This document shows positions 1 to 9,462 of a stretch of 44,653 nt of DNA, one piece after another. The translations under genes were made by a program, and so were the position numbers. This DNA is from Ectothiorhodospiraceae bacterium (lineage in GTDB: Bacteria > Pseudomonadota > Gammaproteobacteria > Nitrococcales > Aquisalimonadaceae): NCBI GenBank assembly GCA_007125985.1, contig SLCE01000046.1, positions 1 through 44,653 of the forward strand, in the 5' to 3' direction. Each line of letters opens with the position of its first letter. The first letter of the stretch is position 1. The notes under the pieces were generated by a model. It worked only from the letters and a program-made list of their open reading frames with translations. It ran no database searches and had not been told where the DNA came from.

Positions 1-376
1 ACATGGGGGGAATCTGCTGAATGGCGCCGCGCAGCGGCTGCAGCGCAGCCTCGATCTGTCCCGGGCTCAGTTCCGGTACGGCCTGCTCCTGGATCACTAC
101 GCCGTCCGCATCACCGGTATCCGTCACCTGCCCGAGCCGCAGCCGTACCCGATACTGCTTGTCCGCATCCAACAGGAAGCCGGAGATCTTGGTGGCCTCA
201 CCAAAACAGATGGGCAGCAGACCGGTGGCCAATGGATCCAGGCTCCCGGTGTGCCCGGCTTTACGCGCGCGGTACAGCCATTTGACCTTCTGCAGTGCGC
301 GGTTTGATGTCATGCTCCCCGGCTTGTCCAACAACAGGATGCCGTGGACGGAGCGGCGATTCCGCTTCTGTTTCAA
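1..376 (-). CDS. truB: tRNA pseudouridine(55) synthase TruB, N-terminal part (runs off the window)
   Basis: TruB converts U55 of the tRNA T-arm to pseudouridine. About 125 codons are present and the 3' end lies beyond base 1. The N-terminal block [10 protein letters not shown] and the motif [13 protein letters not shown], which holds the catalytic Asp, are both readable. No ATG is available. I chose TTG at 374-376 because AAGG lies eight bases upstream and it gives a family-like start ([12 protein letters not shown]). TTG at 389-391 is the alternative. It starts about 20 bp after the rbfA stop, so it is translated from the same message. The family call is firm; the exact start is less so. Confidence 0.9.
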   Translation of the reverse strand, partial: MKQKRNRRSVHGILLLDKPGSMTSNRALQKVKWLYRARKAGHTGSLDPLATGLLPICFGEATKISGFLLDADKQYRVRLRLGQVTDTGDADGVVIQEQAVPELSPGQIEAALQPLRGAIQQIPPM

Positions 377-396
377 CTTGCCAACCTTCAACGTGT

Positions 397-786
397 TCAG
401 TCGTCGTCGCGCGGCGTTTTGCCGCTCCGTTCGTCCGCCATGACCCGGTCGATCAGGCTGGTCAGATGGGCGCCGCGGTCAAAGGAGGGATCATGCAGAA
501 ACTGCAGCTGGGGCACCTGGCGCAGCACCATTCGGCGTCTCAACTCGCGGCGCAGAAAGCCCGCGGCGCCGTTCAGCGCATCCGCCGCCACCTGGCTTTG
601 CTCCGCACTGGCACCCAGCACGGTCATGTACACACGCGCGTGCGCCATGTCCTTGGAGACTTCGACGCCGGACACCGTCACCGAACCGGACACCCGCGGA
701 TCACGCACTTCGTCGCGGATCAATTCGGCCAGTTCCTTCTGGATCTGGTCCCCCACCCGCCGGGTGCGTGGTGTCTGCTTGGCCAT
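397..786 (-). CDS. rbfA: 30S ribosome-binding factor RbfA
   Basis: RbfA binds the 30S subunit near the 5' end of 16S rRNA and helps late maturation and cold adaptation. The product is 129 aa, usual for the family, with a single KH-like fold. The N-terminal sequence ([16 protein letters not shown]) and the block [26 protein letters not shown] are typical. The ATG at 784-786 is preceded by GAGGGG at a normal distance; an upstream in-frame extension is not family-like. It lies between infB and truB in the conserved nusA-infB-rbfA-truB order. A strong hairpin separates it from infB, so its level may differ from that of IF2. Confidence 0.96.
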   Translation of the reverse strand: MAKQTPRTRRVGDQIQKELAELIRDEVRDPRVSGSVTVSGVEVSKDMAHARVYMTVLGASAEQSQVAADALNGAAGFLRRELRRRMVLRQVPQLQFLHDPSFDRGAHLTSLIDRVMADERSGKTPRDDD

Positions 787-816
787 GGATAGCCCCTCGT
801 TCTCGACCCGATAACA

Positions 817-850
817 ACACGGGCCCGACGGCAAACCGCCGGGCCCGTGT
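817..850 (-). terminator. Strong hairpin between infB and rbfA
   Basis: An 11-bp perfect inverted repeat (ACACGGGCCCG at 817-827, CGGGCCCGTGT at 840-850) has an inner CGG/CCG step in the loop. In the minus-strand transcript it follows the infB stop by about 13 bases. It is followed only by a weak U-tract (TTGTTATC). It could be a partial terminator or an RNA-processing or stabilising stem inside the operon. Confidence 0.55.
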
Positions 851-863
851 CCGAGGCTTCGCC

Positions 864-3599
864 TTACAGCTGGCGAGCCACTTCCACCCGTTCGTAGCAT
901 TCGATCTGGTCACCAACCTTGACGTCATTGTAGTTCTTCACCCCGATACCGCATTCGGTGCCGGAGCGCACTTCCTTGACGTCGTCCTTGAAGCGGCGCA
1001 GCGATTCCAGCTCGCCTTCGTAGATCACCACGTTGTCGCGCAACACGCGGATTGGGTTGTGGCGCTTGACCACCCCTTCCTCCACCAAGCAGCCGGCGAC
1101 AGCCCCGAGCTTCGACGATTTGAACACGTCCCGCACGGCGGCCAGACCGATGATCTCCTCGCGCACTTCAGGCTCCAGCATACCGCTGATGGCCTGCTTC
1201 ACCTGGTCGATGGCCTCGTAGATGATGCTGTAATAGTGCACATCTACTTCGGCTTCCTGGATCAGCTTCCGGGCCGCCGCGTCGGCACGCACGTTGAAGC
1301 CGATGACGATGGCGTTGGACGCCAGTGCCAGGTTGATGTCGGACTCATTGATACCGCCCACGCCGGCCTGGATCACATTGACCTTGACCTCGTCGTTGGA
1401 CAGCTCGTTGAGCGACTGGGCAAGCGCTTCCGCCGAGCCCTGCACATCGGCCTTGAGCAGGATGTTGACCTGACCGAGCTCGTTCTCCTTGAGCTGACCG
1501 AACAGATCTTCCATCTTGGCAGCTTTTTGCTGCTGCAGGCGCTTGTCACGCTGACGTTCCTTGCGCAACTCCGAAACCTCCCGGGCCTTGCGCTCGTCGG
1601 GTACCACCATCATGTCGTCGCCGGCATTGGGCAGGCCCGACAGGCCGAGCACCACCACCGGAATGGACGGCCCCGCTTCCTGAACCTGCCGGCCGTTCTC
1701 ATCGAGCATGGCCCGAACCCGGCCGTATTCCACACCGGAGAGAATCACATCGCCACGACGCAGCATGCCATTCTGGACCAGGATGGTGGCCACCGGACCA
1801 CGCCCTTTGTCCAGGCTGGACTCCACCACCACGCCGGTGGCGGAGCAGTCGGCCACAGCCTGCAATTCCAGGAGTTCGGCCTGCAACAGGATGGCCTCCA
1901 GCAGTTCGTCGATGCCTTCGCCGGTTTTCGCCGAGACGTGCACGAACTGGTGCTCGCCGCCCCATTCCTCAGGAATCACTTCGAGCTGGGTAAGCTCCTG
2001 CTTCACCCGGTCCGGATCAGCTTCAGGTTTGTCGATCTTGTTCACGGCGATGACCAGAGGGACACCGGCCGCCTTGGCGTGCCGTACAGCTTCCTCTGTC
2101 TGGGGCATAACGCCATCGTCCGCAGCCACCACCAGCACAACCACGTCGGTGATTTTCGCACCACGTGCGCGCATGGCCGTGAAGGCCTGGTGCCCCGGGG
2201 TGTCGAGGAAGGTGACGGTGCCGCGATCGGTGTCCACATGGTAGGCACCGATATGCTGGGTGATGCCCCCGGCCTCGCTGGCAACCACCTTCGCCCGCCG
2301 GATATGGTCCAGCAACGAGGTCTTGCCGTGGTCCACATGGCCCATAATGGTGACCACCGGCGGACGCGCCATCTTTTCGCCTTCCGGCTCGGCCACGCTG
2401 GCGATCATCTCGTCTTCCAGTGCGGTTTCGCTGACAATCTTGGGCTTGTGACCCAGTTCCTCCACCAGAAGCACCGCCGTGTCCTGGTCGATGACCTGGT
2501 TGATGGTGGCCATGATGCCCTGCTTCATCATTTCCTTGATAAGCACGGCGGCCTTGACGCTCATGCGTTGGGCCAAGTCCCCCACGGTGATGGACTCCGG
2601 AACCTGAACCTCCCGCACCACCGGCGCCGTGGGTTTCTCGAAGCCCTGCTGAAGCTGCTTGCCGGCGCCTTTGTTGTCCTTGCGTTTGCGTTTCCCGCCA
2701 CGAGGTGCAACCCGGAGTTCGTCACGACCGCCGGACTCCCGCGCCTTCTTGGCACGGCCAGCGCGACGACGCCCTTTGTCCTCGTCCTCGGCCGGCTTGG
2801 CGGTCTTGCCCTTGGGCTTTTCCTTGGAGCGGCGGCGCTGCTCTGCCTCGGCCTCTGCTTCCAGTGTGGCCGGATCGGCCACCGGCGGTTCTTCCTTCTC
2901 AGCGGCGGGCTCTGCTTCTGCAGGTTCCGCGGCTTTGGCTGCTGTCTGTTCCTCTGTGCTGGACACTGCCTGTGCGGGCTCTTCCGCGGCGGCCTCCGCC
3001 TCTGCATTCGCGACAGCGTTATCAGGGGCAACCTCTTGTGCGCCGCTGTCGGCACTGGCCTCGGGCCGGCTTTCGGCGGGACCCTGGGACGCCTGGTCGG
3101 TCACCGGTTCCTCAGCAGCAGACACCGCTTCCTGCGGTTCCACCCCAGGCTCCTCGGCCGGCTTCTTTGCGGCCTCCGCTTCGCGGGCTGCCTGCTCATC
3201 CTGGCGCTGGCGCTCAAGCTGCTCGGCTTCCTCGCGCTCCTTCTCGGCCTCGACCACGCTGCGCTTGACGTAAGTACGCTTCTTTCGCACTTCCACGTTC
3301 ACGGTACGCGCCGGCGTGGCCGTGCCTCTGGCACCGCGGCCGCCACCGCTGCCGCCAAGCTTGATCTGGCTCACGCTCTTCCGGCGCAACGTGATCTTTG
3401 CCGGTTCGGCCGTATCGGCGCTTGCCTCGCCGCGGCCATGGGATTTGCGCAGGTAGGCCAGCAGCGTTGCCTTGTCCTCATCAGACAGGGCGGCATTGGC
3501 ATCACGGATATCCACGCCCGCTTCCTGCAACTGGGTCAACAGGCGTTCAACCGGGGTTCCCACCGCTTCGGCAAACTGTTTGACTGTTACTTCCGACAT
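864..3599 (-). CDS. infB: Translation initiation factor IF-2
   Basis: IF2 is the GTPase that brings fMet-tRNA to the 30S subunit and promotes subunit joining. The product is 911 aa. An N-terminal IF2 domain ([14 protein letters not shown]) is followed by a long acidic, Ala/Glu-rich linker (about 110-300). A second IF2_N domain lies near 325-390. The GTPase domain has GHVDHGKT at about 420-427 and NKID near 525, and the C-terminal domains that bind fMet-tRNA follow. ATG at 3597-3599 was chosen over the adjacent GTG at 3602 because GGGGAGAA is better spaced from it. It lies in the rimP-nusA-infB-rbfA-truB operon, 85 bp after nusA. Confidence 0.97.
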   Translation of the reverse strand: MSEVTVKQFAEAVGTPVERLLTQLQEAGVDIRDANAALSDEDKATLLAYLRKSHGRGEASADTAEPAKITLRRKSVSQIKLGGSGGGRGARGTATPARTVNVEVRKKRTYVKRSVVEAEKEREEAEQLERQRQDEQAAREAEAAKKPAEEPGVEPQEAVSAAEEPVTDQASQGPAESRPEASADSGAQEVAPDNAVANAEAEAAAEEPAQAVSSTEEQTAAKAAEPAEAEPAAEKEEPPVADPATLEAEAEAEQRRRSKEKPKGKTAKPAEDEDKGRRRAGRAKKARESGGRDELRVAPRGGKRKRKDNKGAGKQLQQGFEKPTAPVVREVQVPESITVGDLAQRMSVKAAVLIKEMMKQGIMATINQVIDQDTAVLLVEELGHKPKIVSETALEDEMIASVAEPEGEKMARPPVVTIMGHVDHGKTSLLDHIRRAKVVASEAGGITQHIGAYHVDTDRGTVTFLDTPGHQAFTAMRARGAKITDVVVLVVAADDGVMPQTEEAVRHAKAAGVPLVIAVNKIDKPEADPDRVKQELTQLEVIPEEWGGEHQFVHVSAKTGEGIDELLEAILLQAELLELQAVADCSATGVVVESSLDKGRGPVATILVQNGMLRRGDVILSGVEYGRVRAMLDENGRQVQEAGPSIPVVVLGLSGLPNAGDDMMVVPDERKAREVSELRKERQRDKRLQQQKAAKMEDLFGQLKENELGQVNILLKADVQGSAEALAQSLNELSNDEVKVNVIQAGVGGINESDINLALASNAIVIGFNVRADAAARKLIQEAEVDVHYYSIIYEAIDQVKQAISGMLEPEVREEIIGLAAVRDVFKSSKLGAVAGCLVEEGVVKRHNPIRVLRDNVVIYEGELESLRRFKDDVKEVRSGTECGIGVKNYNDVKVGDQIECYERVEVARQL

Positions 3600-3684
3600 C
3601 ACTTCTCCCCGAATCCTGAATACTCAACGGCAACACCCCGATGGCATCACCCGTCCGGCCGAGTGGTTACACCCGGCGCCCGCT

Positions 3685-5193
3685 TCAGGACTCCTGCTGC
3701 TTGTCCTGCTCGGCAAACCACGGCTCACGCGCTTTCATGATCAGCGCGGCAGCCCGTTCGGCATCAATGCCCGTGGCATCCACCACATCGTCCACAGCCT
3801 GCTCTGCCAGGTCTTCCATGCTGATGACACCATTGGCTGCAAGCTTGTAAGCAAGATTCTCATCCATGCCCACCATGCCCAGCAAATCATCGGCTGGCTT
3901 GGTGTCACCCAGCTTCTCTTCGGTGGCGATCATCTGCGTCAACAGCGCATCCCGCGCCCGGGAACGCAGTTCCTCCACGATGTCCTCGTCGAACTCCTCG
4001 ATCTCCAGCATCTCCGAGGCCGGCACGTAAGCCACCTCTTCCAAGGTCGAGAAGCCTTCCTGAACCAGAATCCCGGCCACTTCCTCATCGACACCCAGCG
4101 AGTCGATGAACATATTCATCACCCGCTCGGCTTCAGCCTGGTTTTTCGCCTCAGCCTCCTCGGAGGTCATGACGTTCAGCTCCCATCCGGTGAGTTCGCT
4201 GGCAAGCCGAACGTTCTGCCCGCCCCGACCGATGGCCTGGGAAAGCTGATCTTCCGCCACTGCGATATCCATGCTGTGGGAATCCTCATCCACAACGATC
4301 GACTCCACATCGGCGGGCGCCATGGCGTTGATCACGAACTGGGCCGGGTTGTCGTTCCACAGGATAATGTCGACGCGCTCCCCGGAGAGCTCGTTGGAGA
4401 CGGCCTGCACCCGGGACCCCCGCATACCCACACAGGCGCCCACCGGATCGATCCGCGGATCGTTGGAGCGAACGGCGATCTTGGCCCGCATACCGGGGTC
4501 GCGCGCCGCACCGAGAATATCGATCAGTTCCTGTCCGACTTCCGGGACTTCCAACTTGAACAACTCGATGAGGAACTCCGGCGCGGTCCGGGACACTAGC
4601 AGCTGCGGGCCGCGGGCATCCGAGCGCACCTCTTTCAGGTAACCCCGCACACGGTCCATGGTGCGGAACGCTTCCCTTGGAATGGTTTCCTCACGGGGAA
4701 TGATGGCCTCGGCGTTGTTGCCCAGATCCAGGATCAAACCACCCCGGTCCACCTTTTTCACGGTCCCGGTGACCAGTTCACCCACGCGGCCCTGATAAGC
4801 GGCGACAACCTTGGCACGCTCCGCCTCACGGACTTTCTGCACGATGACCTGTTTGGCGGTCTGGGCGGCGATCCGTCCAAAGGCTACCGATTCCATCGGT
4901 TCCTCGATCACATCACCAACCTGGATTTCCGGCCGCTCCTTCCGCGCCTCGGAAACCGGAATTTCCTGATCGGGAAACTCGATCTCAGCGTCGTCTTCCA
5001 CCACATGCCAACGGCGGAAGGTTTCATATTCGCCGGTCCGGCGGTCCACCGAGACGCGCACGTCGATCTCGCCGGGCGACCGTTTCTTGGTGGCGGACGC
5101 CAGCGCAGCCTCGATGGCTTCGACAATCACTTCCTGATCGACGCCTTTCTCATTGGAAATGGCCTCGACGACCAGCAGGACCTCTTTGCTCAT
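3685..5193 (-). CDS. nusA: Transcription termination/antitermination factor NusA
   Basis: NusA binds RNA polymerase and modulates pausing, intrinsic termination and antitermination. The product is 502 aa. The order is: N-terminal RNAP-binding domain, an S1 domain near 135-200 ([21 protein letters not shown]), and KH domains with [15 protein letters not shown] and [17 protein letters not shown]. Two C-terminal acidic helix-hairpin repeats follow (around [16 protein letters not shown] and [15 protein letters not shown]), as in gammaproteobacterial NusA. The start [17 protein letters not shown] matches the family. The terminators in the leader upstream of rimP are plausible targets for NusA self-control. 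Confidence 0.97.
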   Translation of the reverse strand: MSKEVLLVVEAISNEKGVDQEVIVEAIEAALASATKKRSPGEIDVRVSVDRRTGEYETFRRWHVVEDDAEIEFPDQEIPVSEARKERPEIQVGDVIEEPMESVAFGRIAAQTAKQVIVQKVREAERAKVVAAYQGRVGELVTGTVKKVDRGGLILDLGNNAEAIIPREETIPREAFRTMDRVRGYLKEVRSDARGPQLLVSRTAPEFLIELFKLEVPEVGQELIDILGAARDPGMRAKIAVRSNDPRIDPVGACVGMRGSRVQAVSNELSGERVDIILWNDNPAQFVINAMAPADVESIVVDEDSHSMDIAVAEDQLSQAIGRGGQNVRLASELTGWELNVMTSEEAEAKNQAEAERVMNMFIDSLGVDEEVAGILVQEGFSTLEEVAYVPASEMLEIEEFDEDIVEELRSRARDALLTQMIATEEKLGDTKPADDLLGMVGMDENLAYKLAANGVISMEDLAEQAVDDVVDATGIDAERAAALIMKAREPWFAEQDKQQES

Positions 5194-5240
5194 GCTTGCT
5201 ACTCCGTTCCCGGCACGCCATGTACCGCCGGGTTGACTGT

Positions 5241-5696
5241 TCAGATATCCGGAATCAGATTCGCCCGATCGACCAGTTCCAGCGGGACCGCGTACTCCAC
5301 ATCGTCTTCCAGCAGCAGAATGCGACCGTCGCTGAAACCCAACAGTTCCCCGCGCAGCTTGCGCCGCCCCTCCCACAATTCGGTGAGACGGACCCGGACC
5401 GGATGTCCGGCGAACCGCTGAAAGTGCTCCGGTATAAACAGGGGACGATCCAGGCCGGGCGAGGAAATCTCGAGGCGATACTGACCGCGGATCGGATCTT
5501 CCACATCCAGCAGCCCGCTGAGCTGGTGGCTGACGCGCTCACAATCTTCCAGCGTCACACCCTGTTCCGTGTCGATGTAGACCCGCAGCAGGCTTTCCCC
5601 CTGCCCGGGCTTGTACTCGACACCCACCAGTTCGTAGCCCATGGAATCCAGCACGGGCCTAAACAGCTCGTTGAGCTGCCGGGCAAGTCGATCCAT
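5241..5696 (-). CDS. rimP: Ribosome maturation factor RimP
   Basis: RimP acts in 30S assembly before S12 and S19 join. The product is 151 aa with the usual two domains. The N-terminal half has the signature [20 protein letters not shown]. The middle carries the [24 protein letters not shown] block, and the C-terminal half is an Sm-like barrel. ATG at 5694-5696 gives the normal length; in-frame codons upstream run into the leader hairpin and are not conserved. It is the first protein gene of the metY-rimP-nusA-infB-rbfA-truB group, with nusA starting 47 bp downstream. Confidence 0.95.
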   Translation of the reverse strand: MDRLARQLNELFRPVLDSMGYELVGVEYKPGQGESLLRVYIDTEQGVTLEDCERVSHQLSGLLDVEDPIRGQYRLEISSPGLDRPLFIPEHFQRFAGHPVRVRLTELWEGRRKLRGELLGFSDGRILLLEDDVEYAVPLELVDRANLIPDI

Positions 5697-5713
5697 ACAC
5701 ACTCCGCAGAAAC

Positions 5714-5742
5714 AAAAATGGGTCAGTGAATCCCTGACCCAT
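5714..5742 (-). terminator. Leader terminator/attenuator upstream of rimP
   Basis: The perfect 9-bp inverted repeat ATGGGTCAG (5718-5726) / CTGACCCAT (5734-5742) has a 7-base loop. In the minus transcript it is followed by TTTTGTTT. It sits about 18 bp before the rimP start and just after a good -10 box, so it can act as an attenuator in the leader of the rimP-nusA-infB operon. Confidence 0.7.
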
Positions 5743-5765
5743 CCATCATCCAGCGGCAACGTTCC

Positions 5766-5771
5766 ATTATA
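5766..5771 (-). promoter_or_regulatory. Candidate promoter (-10) for the rimP operon
   Basis: A perfect TATAAT reads on the minus strand here. The -35 at 17 bp spacing is poor (CATGCA). Transcription would begin about 15 bases before the leader hairpin. This suggests a rimP promoter separate from that of the tRNA gene. The strength is uncertain. Confidence 0.45.
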
Positions 5772-5846
5772 GCGGAGACACGCAAAGCTGCATGTCGCGC
5801 TGCCCTGGCCTGCCGCTCCCCTCAGGAACCGGCTTTTTCCAGCTAC

Positions 5847-5867
5847 AAAAAAAGGCCGCAAGCGGCC
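5847..5867 (-). terminator. Intrinsic terminator of the initiator tRNA gene
   Basis: GGCCGC (5854-5859) pairs with GCGGCC (5862-5867), realistically as a 5-bp stem with a 4-base loop. On the minus strand a run of seven Ts (5853-5847) follows. It starts 12 bases after the tRNA 3' end, which is the right place to end the tRNA transcript. Confidence 0.8.
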
Positions 5868-5879
5868 CTTTCCTGAAGG

Positions 5880-5956
<77 letters not shown>

Positions 5957-5969
5957 ATCGACGCTGCGC

Positions 5970-5998
5970 ATGTTAACGACCCGTGCCCGAGAATGCAA
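5970..5998 (-). promoter_or_regulatory. Promoter of the initiator tRNA gene
   Basis: TTGCAT (5993-5998) and TAACAT (5970-5975) are separated by 17 bp on the minus strand, about 14 bp before the tRNA 5' end. The region after the -10 box is GC-rich (GCGCAGCG), as in stable-RNA promoters under stringent control. RelA-dependent control is inference. Confidence 0.65.
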
Positions 5999-6014
5999 GC
6001 CTCCGTGGTACGGC

Positions 6015-6030
6015 GCCGCTGTTCAGCGGC
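6015..6030 (-). terminator. Hairpin just after the last nuo-operon gene
   Basis: GCCGCT (6015-6020) and AGCGGC (6025-6030) form a 6-bp stem with a 4-base loop. It lies immediately after the DUF2818 stop codon on the minus strand. There is no U-tract, so it may protect the 3' end or mark a Rho-dependent end. Confidence 0.4.
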
Positions 6031-6031
6031 A

Positions 6032-6352
6032 TCACCGCCGCTTTTTCAGCAAGCGGCGCAGATCATGGTGATAGATGAACCCGGGAAGGGCGAATACCAG
6101 GAACAGGCACAGAGTGGTTACATAAAACTCCCAACCCTGTGGATACACTCCCCCTGTGGCGCGGTACTCGAGCCCGACGGCCAGGGCGCCGATAACAACG
6201 TACATCAAGGCCCACTCCAGCAGACGCACCCATTCGCGCTTACCGCGAGCCGGCGGCCGCAGCACAAACAGCACGCGTTCCGTAAGCCACGGGAGATTGG
6301 CGGCCACCAGGGCCGCCACCAGCAGAAGTGCGAACGCCACCGTGACCGACAT
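6032..6352 (-). CDS. DUF2818 family membrane protein at the end of the nuo operon
   Basis: This 106-aa, very hydrophobic protein matches what I recall of the DUF2818 family, which is found after nuoN in betaproteobacteria and some gammaproteobacteria. Three membrane segments are visible: about 3-22, 43-60 and 77-94. A basic loop with PPARGKREW lies between the first two, and the C-terminus is basic (HHDLRRLLKKRR). It starts 3 bp after the nuoN stop, so it is co-transcribed and probably co-translated with complex I. The function is not established. An assembly or stability role for complex I is inference from position only. Confidence 0.85.
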   Translation of the reverse strand: MSVTVAFALLLVAALVAANLPWLTERVLFVLRPPARGKREWVRLLEWALMYVVIGALAVGLEYRATGGVYPQGWEFYVTTLCLFLVFALPGFIYHHDLRRLLKKRR

Positions 6353-6355
6353 AAG

Positions 6356-7804
6356 CTAGAGGAACACCGCCATGCAGATGGCCACCAATGTTCCCGGGAA
6401 AATCCCCGCAACCAGCACCAGCAGCCCGTTGGCCGCCAGCACTGCACGGAAACCGCCGGACCCGGTGAGCTGCGGCCCGTCACCCACCGGCTTGTCGAAG
6501 TAGCAGTAGCGAACCAGCCGCAGGTAATAGAAGGCGCCAATCACCGCGCCAATCACGGCGAGGATGGCCAACCAGACGAAGCCTGCTTCCACCACGGACT
6601 TCAATACCATCCACTTGGCGTAGAAGCCCACCGTGCCGGGGATACCGGTCAACGACACCATGAGAATAAGCATCACGAAGGCGAATAGCGGGCTCCGGTC
6701 GTTCAAGCCCTTGAAATCCTCGATATGGTCCCCCTCGAACCCCTTTCGCGCCAACAGCAGAACCAGACCGAAGGTTGCCGCCACGGTAAAGGCATAGGTC
6801 AGCGCATAGAATACCGAGGCACCGTAACCCTCGGGCGTGCCGGCCACAAACCCCATCAGTATGAAACCGACATGGTTGAAGGTGGAATAGGCCAGCATGC
6901 GTTTGATGTTGGTCTGGACCAACGCCACCGTGTTACCGACCAACAGCGACAGCACCGCCAGCAGGACCACCATGTGCTGCCAGCTCTCCAGGAGCGGGAG
7001 CAATCCCTCGCCGATCAAACGCAGGAACAAGCCCACGGCTGCGACCTTGGAAGCGGTGGCAATCACCAGCGTCACCGGAGTTGGGGCACCGTGATACACA
7101 TCGGGCACCCACATGTGGAACGGCACAGCGCCGAACTTGAAGGCGACACCGACCATCATGAAGACCAGGCCGAACAGGAACAGGAAGCGACGATCATCAA
7201 GTTCCGCGGCCGCGACGGTGATCTCGGCCAGATCCAGGCTGCCGGTCACCCCGTACAGCATGGACATGCCATAGAGGAGCATGCCGGACGCCAGCGCACC
7301 CAGCACAAAATACTTCATCGCGGCCTCGGAGGCGCGCGTGGAATCCCGATCCATGGCAACCAGGGCGTACAGCGACAGCGACATGAGTTCCACGCCCAGG
7401 TACAGGCTGAGCAGGTTGCCGGCCGACACCGTGACCATCATGCCCAGCACCGCAAACAGGCCCAGCATGTAGTACTCGCCCTTCAGCAAGCCCCGGTCCC
7501 GCAGATAATCCCGGGAGTAGGCGAAGCCGAGGAACGCCAGCACCAGAATCCCCACCTTGAGCACTGCCCCGAGGGAATCAGCAACATAAGTACCACTGAA
7601 GGTGGAGGCATCGACGCCCCATTGGGTACTGACGGTGAGGACGATGCCGCCGACCAGTGTCAGCTGTGTGAGCCAGTACGCCGGCCCGTGGTCCCGGTCG
7701 TTGCTGAACAGGTCCACCACCAGCACGACACAGGCCATGGCGAGCAGCCAGATTTCCGGCAGCGCGAGCGTCAGGTCCGGCGTCTCGAACGCTTGGTTGG
7801 TCAT
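6356..7804 (-). CDS. nuoN: NADH-quinone oxidoreductase subunit N
   Basis: NuoN is one of three antiporter-like proton-pumping subunits in the membrane arm of complex I. The product is 482 aa with about 14 membrane helices. The typical block KFGAVPFHMWVPDVYHGAPT is present, including the family Lys and His residues, as is IKRMLAYSTFNHVGF. It is the last classic nuo gene, 54 bp after nuoM and 3 bp before the DUF2818 gene. Confidence 0.97.
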   Translation of the reverse strand: MTNQAFETPDLTLALPEIWLLAMACVVLVVDLFSNDRDHGPAYWLTQLTLVGGIVLTVSTQWGVDASTFSGTYVADSLGAVLKVGILVLAFLGFAYSRDYLRDRGLLKGEYYMLGLFAVLGMMVTVSAGNLLSLYLGVELMSLSLYALVAMDRDSTRASEAAMKYFVLGALASGMLLYGMSMLYGVTGSLDLAEITVAAAELDDRRFLFLFGLVFMMVGVAFKFGAVPFHMWVPDVYHGAPTPVTLVIATASKVAAVGLFLRLIGEGLLPLLESWQHMVVLLAVLSLLVGNTVALVQTNIKRMLAYSTFNHVGFILMGFVAGTPEGYGASVFYALTYAFTVAATFGLVLLLARKGFEGDHIEDFKGLNDRSPLFAFVMLILMVSLTGIPGTVGFYAKWMVLKSVVEAGFVWLAILAVIGAVIGAFYYLRLVRYCYFDKPVGDGPQLTGSGGFRAVLAANGLLVLVAGIFPGTLVAICMAVFL

Positions 7805-7858
7805 ACAGTTTCCTCTGAGCTCAGCGGGCGCCCAGGTCGCGCCCCGTCACAATCCGCG

Positions 7859-9379
7859 TCAATTCAGGTTAGTACTGGCCATTACATGCTGAAGCAGGTT
7901 CTCCAGCGACGGCTCCATGATCTCGATCAGCGGCGCCGGGTAAAGGCCAAGCCAGAGCACCGCGACCGCCAGAATTCCGAGCACCAGTTTTTCGCGCCCG
8001 TCGACATCCTTCAGCGCGCCCACCTTCTCGTTGCTGACCGGGCCGTACATCACGCGTTTCACCATCCACAGCGTGTAGGCAGCACCGAGGATCAGGGTGA
8101 GCCCCGCGAAGAACGCATACCAGAAATTGGCCTGGAAGGCGGCGAGGATGACCATGAACTCACCGACGAAACCGGAGGTCCCCGGCAGACCGGCGTTGGC
8201 CATGGCGAAAAGCACGAACAATGCGGTGAATACCGGCATACGATGGGCCACGCCGCCGTATTCATTGATCATCCGCGTATGCATGCGGTCATACAGCACA
8301 CCCACACAAAGGAACATGGCCGCCGAAATGAAGCCATGGGAGATCATCTGCACCATGCCGCCGCCCAGAGCCAGAATGGCCCCCGACTCGCCGGCGTTCA
8401 GCACAACTTGGAACACGATGAAGAAACCCAGCGTCACAAAGCCCATGTGGGCGATGGACGAGTACGCGATCAGTTTCTTCATATCCTCCTGCATCATGGC
8501 CACCAGCCCGATGTAGACCACAGCCACCAGCGACAGCAGGATCATCAGCCAGTCCAGTTCCAGGCTCGCTTCGGGAACCACGGGCAGGCTGAAGCGGATG
8601 AAACCGTAACCGCCGATCTTCAGCATAATGGCCGCCAGAATCACCGAACCACCGGTGGGCGCCTGCACGTGGGCATCCGGCAACCAGGTATGCACAGGCC
8701 ACATGGGCACTTTGATCGCGAACGCCAGCAGGAAGGCGATGAACAGCCAGACCTGCGTACTCAGAGGCAGATTGAGACCATACATATCCAGAATGCCGAA
8801 GCTACCGGCCTGGAACTGCAGATAGATCAGCGCCACCAACATCAGCACGGAGCCGACAAAGGTATACAGGAAGAACTTGATAGTGGCGTAGATGCGGTTC
8901 TGGCCGCCCCAGATACCGATGATCAGGAACATCGGTACCAGCACCGCCTCCCAGAACACGTAGAACAGAATGGCGTCCAGCGCGCTGAACACACCCACCA
9001 CGATCCCTTCCATGATCAGGAAGCAGGCCATGTACAGGCTGGGCTTGTAGGCAATGCGGTTCCAGCCCGCGATCATCACCAGCACGGTGGAGAACGTAGT
9101 AAGCACCACCAGCGGCATGGAGATGCCATCGACCCCAAGGTGGTAATTCACACCCAGCGCCTCGACCCAGGGCCGCAGTTCGACGAACTGCATGGCAGCG
9201 GCGCCCGCCTCGAAGCCGGTGATCAGCAGAAGGCTGAACAGGAAAGTCGCAAGGCTTACCGCCAGCGCAACCAGCCGACCCAGCGCGCGCTGCCCGTCGC
9301 CCAGCAACAGCACCAGCACACCGCCGAGTATCGGCATCCAGATCAGCAGGCTCAACAAAGGCCAGGAGGACTCCAACAT
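7859..9379 (-). CDS. nuoM: NADH-quinone oxidoreductase subunit M
   Basis: NuoM is the middle antiporter-like subunit of the complex I membrane arm. The product is 506 aa and polytopic. Diagnostic blocks include FWEAVLVPMFLIIGIWG, with the conserved membrane Glu, and KVPMWPVHTWLPDAHVQAPT. MKKLIAYSSIAHMGFV also matches. The family length is about 500. It follows nuoL after an 83-bp spacer that carries a hairpin. Confidence 0.97.
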   Translation of the reverse strand: MLESSWPLLSLLIWMPILGGVLVLLLGDGQRALGRLVALAVSLATFLFSLLLITGFEAGAAAMQFVELRPWVEALGVNYHLGVDGISMPLVVLTTFSTVLVMIAGWNRIAYKPSLYMACFLIMEGIVVGVFSALDAILFYVFWEAVLVPMFLIIGIWGGQNRIYATIKFFLYTFVGSVLMLVALIYLQFQAGSFGILDMYGLNLPLSTQVWLFIAFLLAFAIKVPMWPVHTWLPDAHVQAPTGGSVILAAIMLKIGGYGFIRFSLPVVPEASLELDWLMILLSLVAVVYIGLVAMMQEDMKKLIAYSSIAHMGFVTLGFFIVFQVVLNAGESGAILALGGGMVQMISHGFISAAMFLCVGVLYDRMHTRMINEYGGVAHRMPVFTALFVLFAMANAGLPGTSGFVGEFMVILAAFQANFWYAFFAGLTLILGAAYTLWMVKRVMYGPVSNEKVGALKDVDGREKLVLGILAVAVLWLGLYPAPLIEIMEPSLENLLQHVMASTNLN

Positions 9380-9413
9380 CCGTTACTTCCTTACCAGCAG
9401 TCAGACTTTGCCA

Positions 9414-9435
9414 CCGGGCTGATGCTCAAGCCCGG
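9414..9435 (-). repeat. Inverted repeat in the nuoL-nuoM spacer
   Basis: CCGGGCT (9414-9420) and AGCCCGG (9429-9435) can form a 7-bp stem with an 8-base loop in the nuo message. No U-tract follows, so read-through to nuoM is expected. A role in message stability is possible. Confidence 0.35.
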
Positions 9436-9462
9436 CCCACGGTTCGAGTCTTGCAGGACCTG

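Noticed and set aside
768-3740. Very long plus-strand open frame (about 990 codons) opposite infB
   Set aside because: It is the antisense shadow of a high-GC gene. Its translation is His/Leu-rich low-complexity sequence with no family features, while infB on the minus strand is unmistakable.
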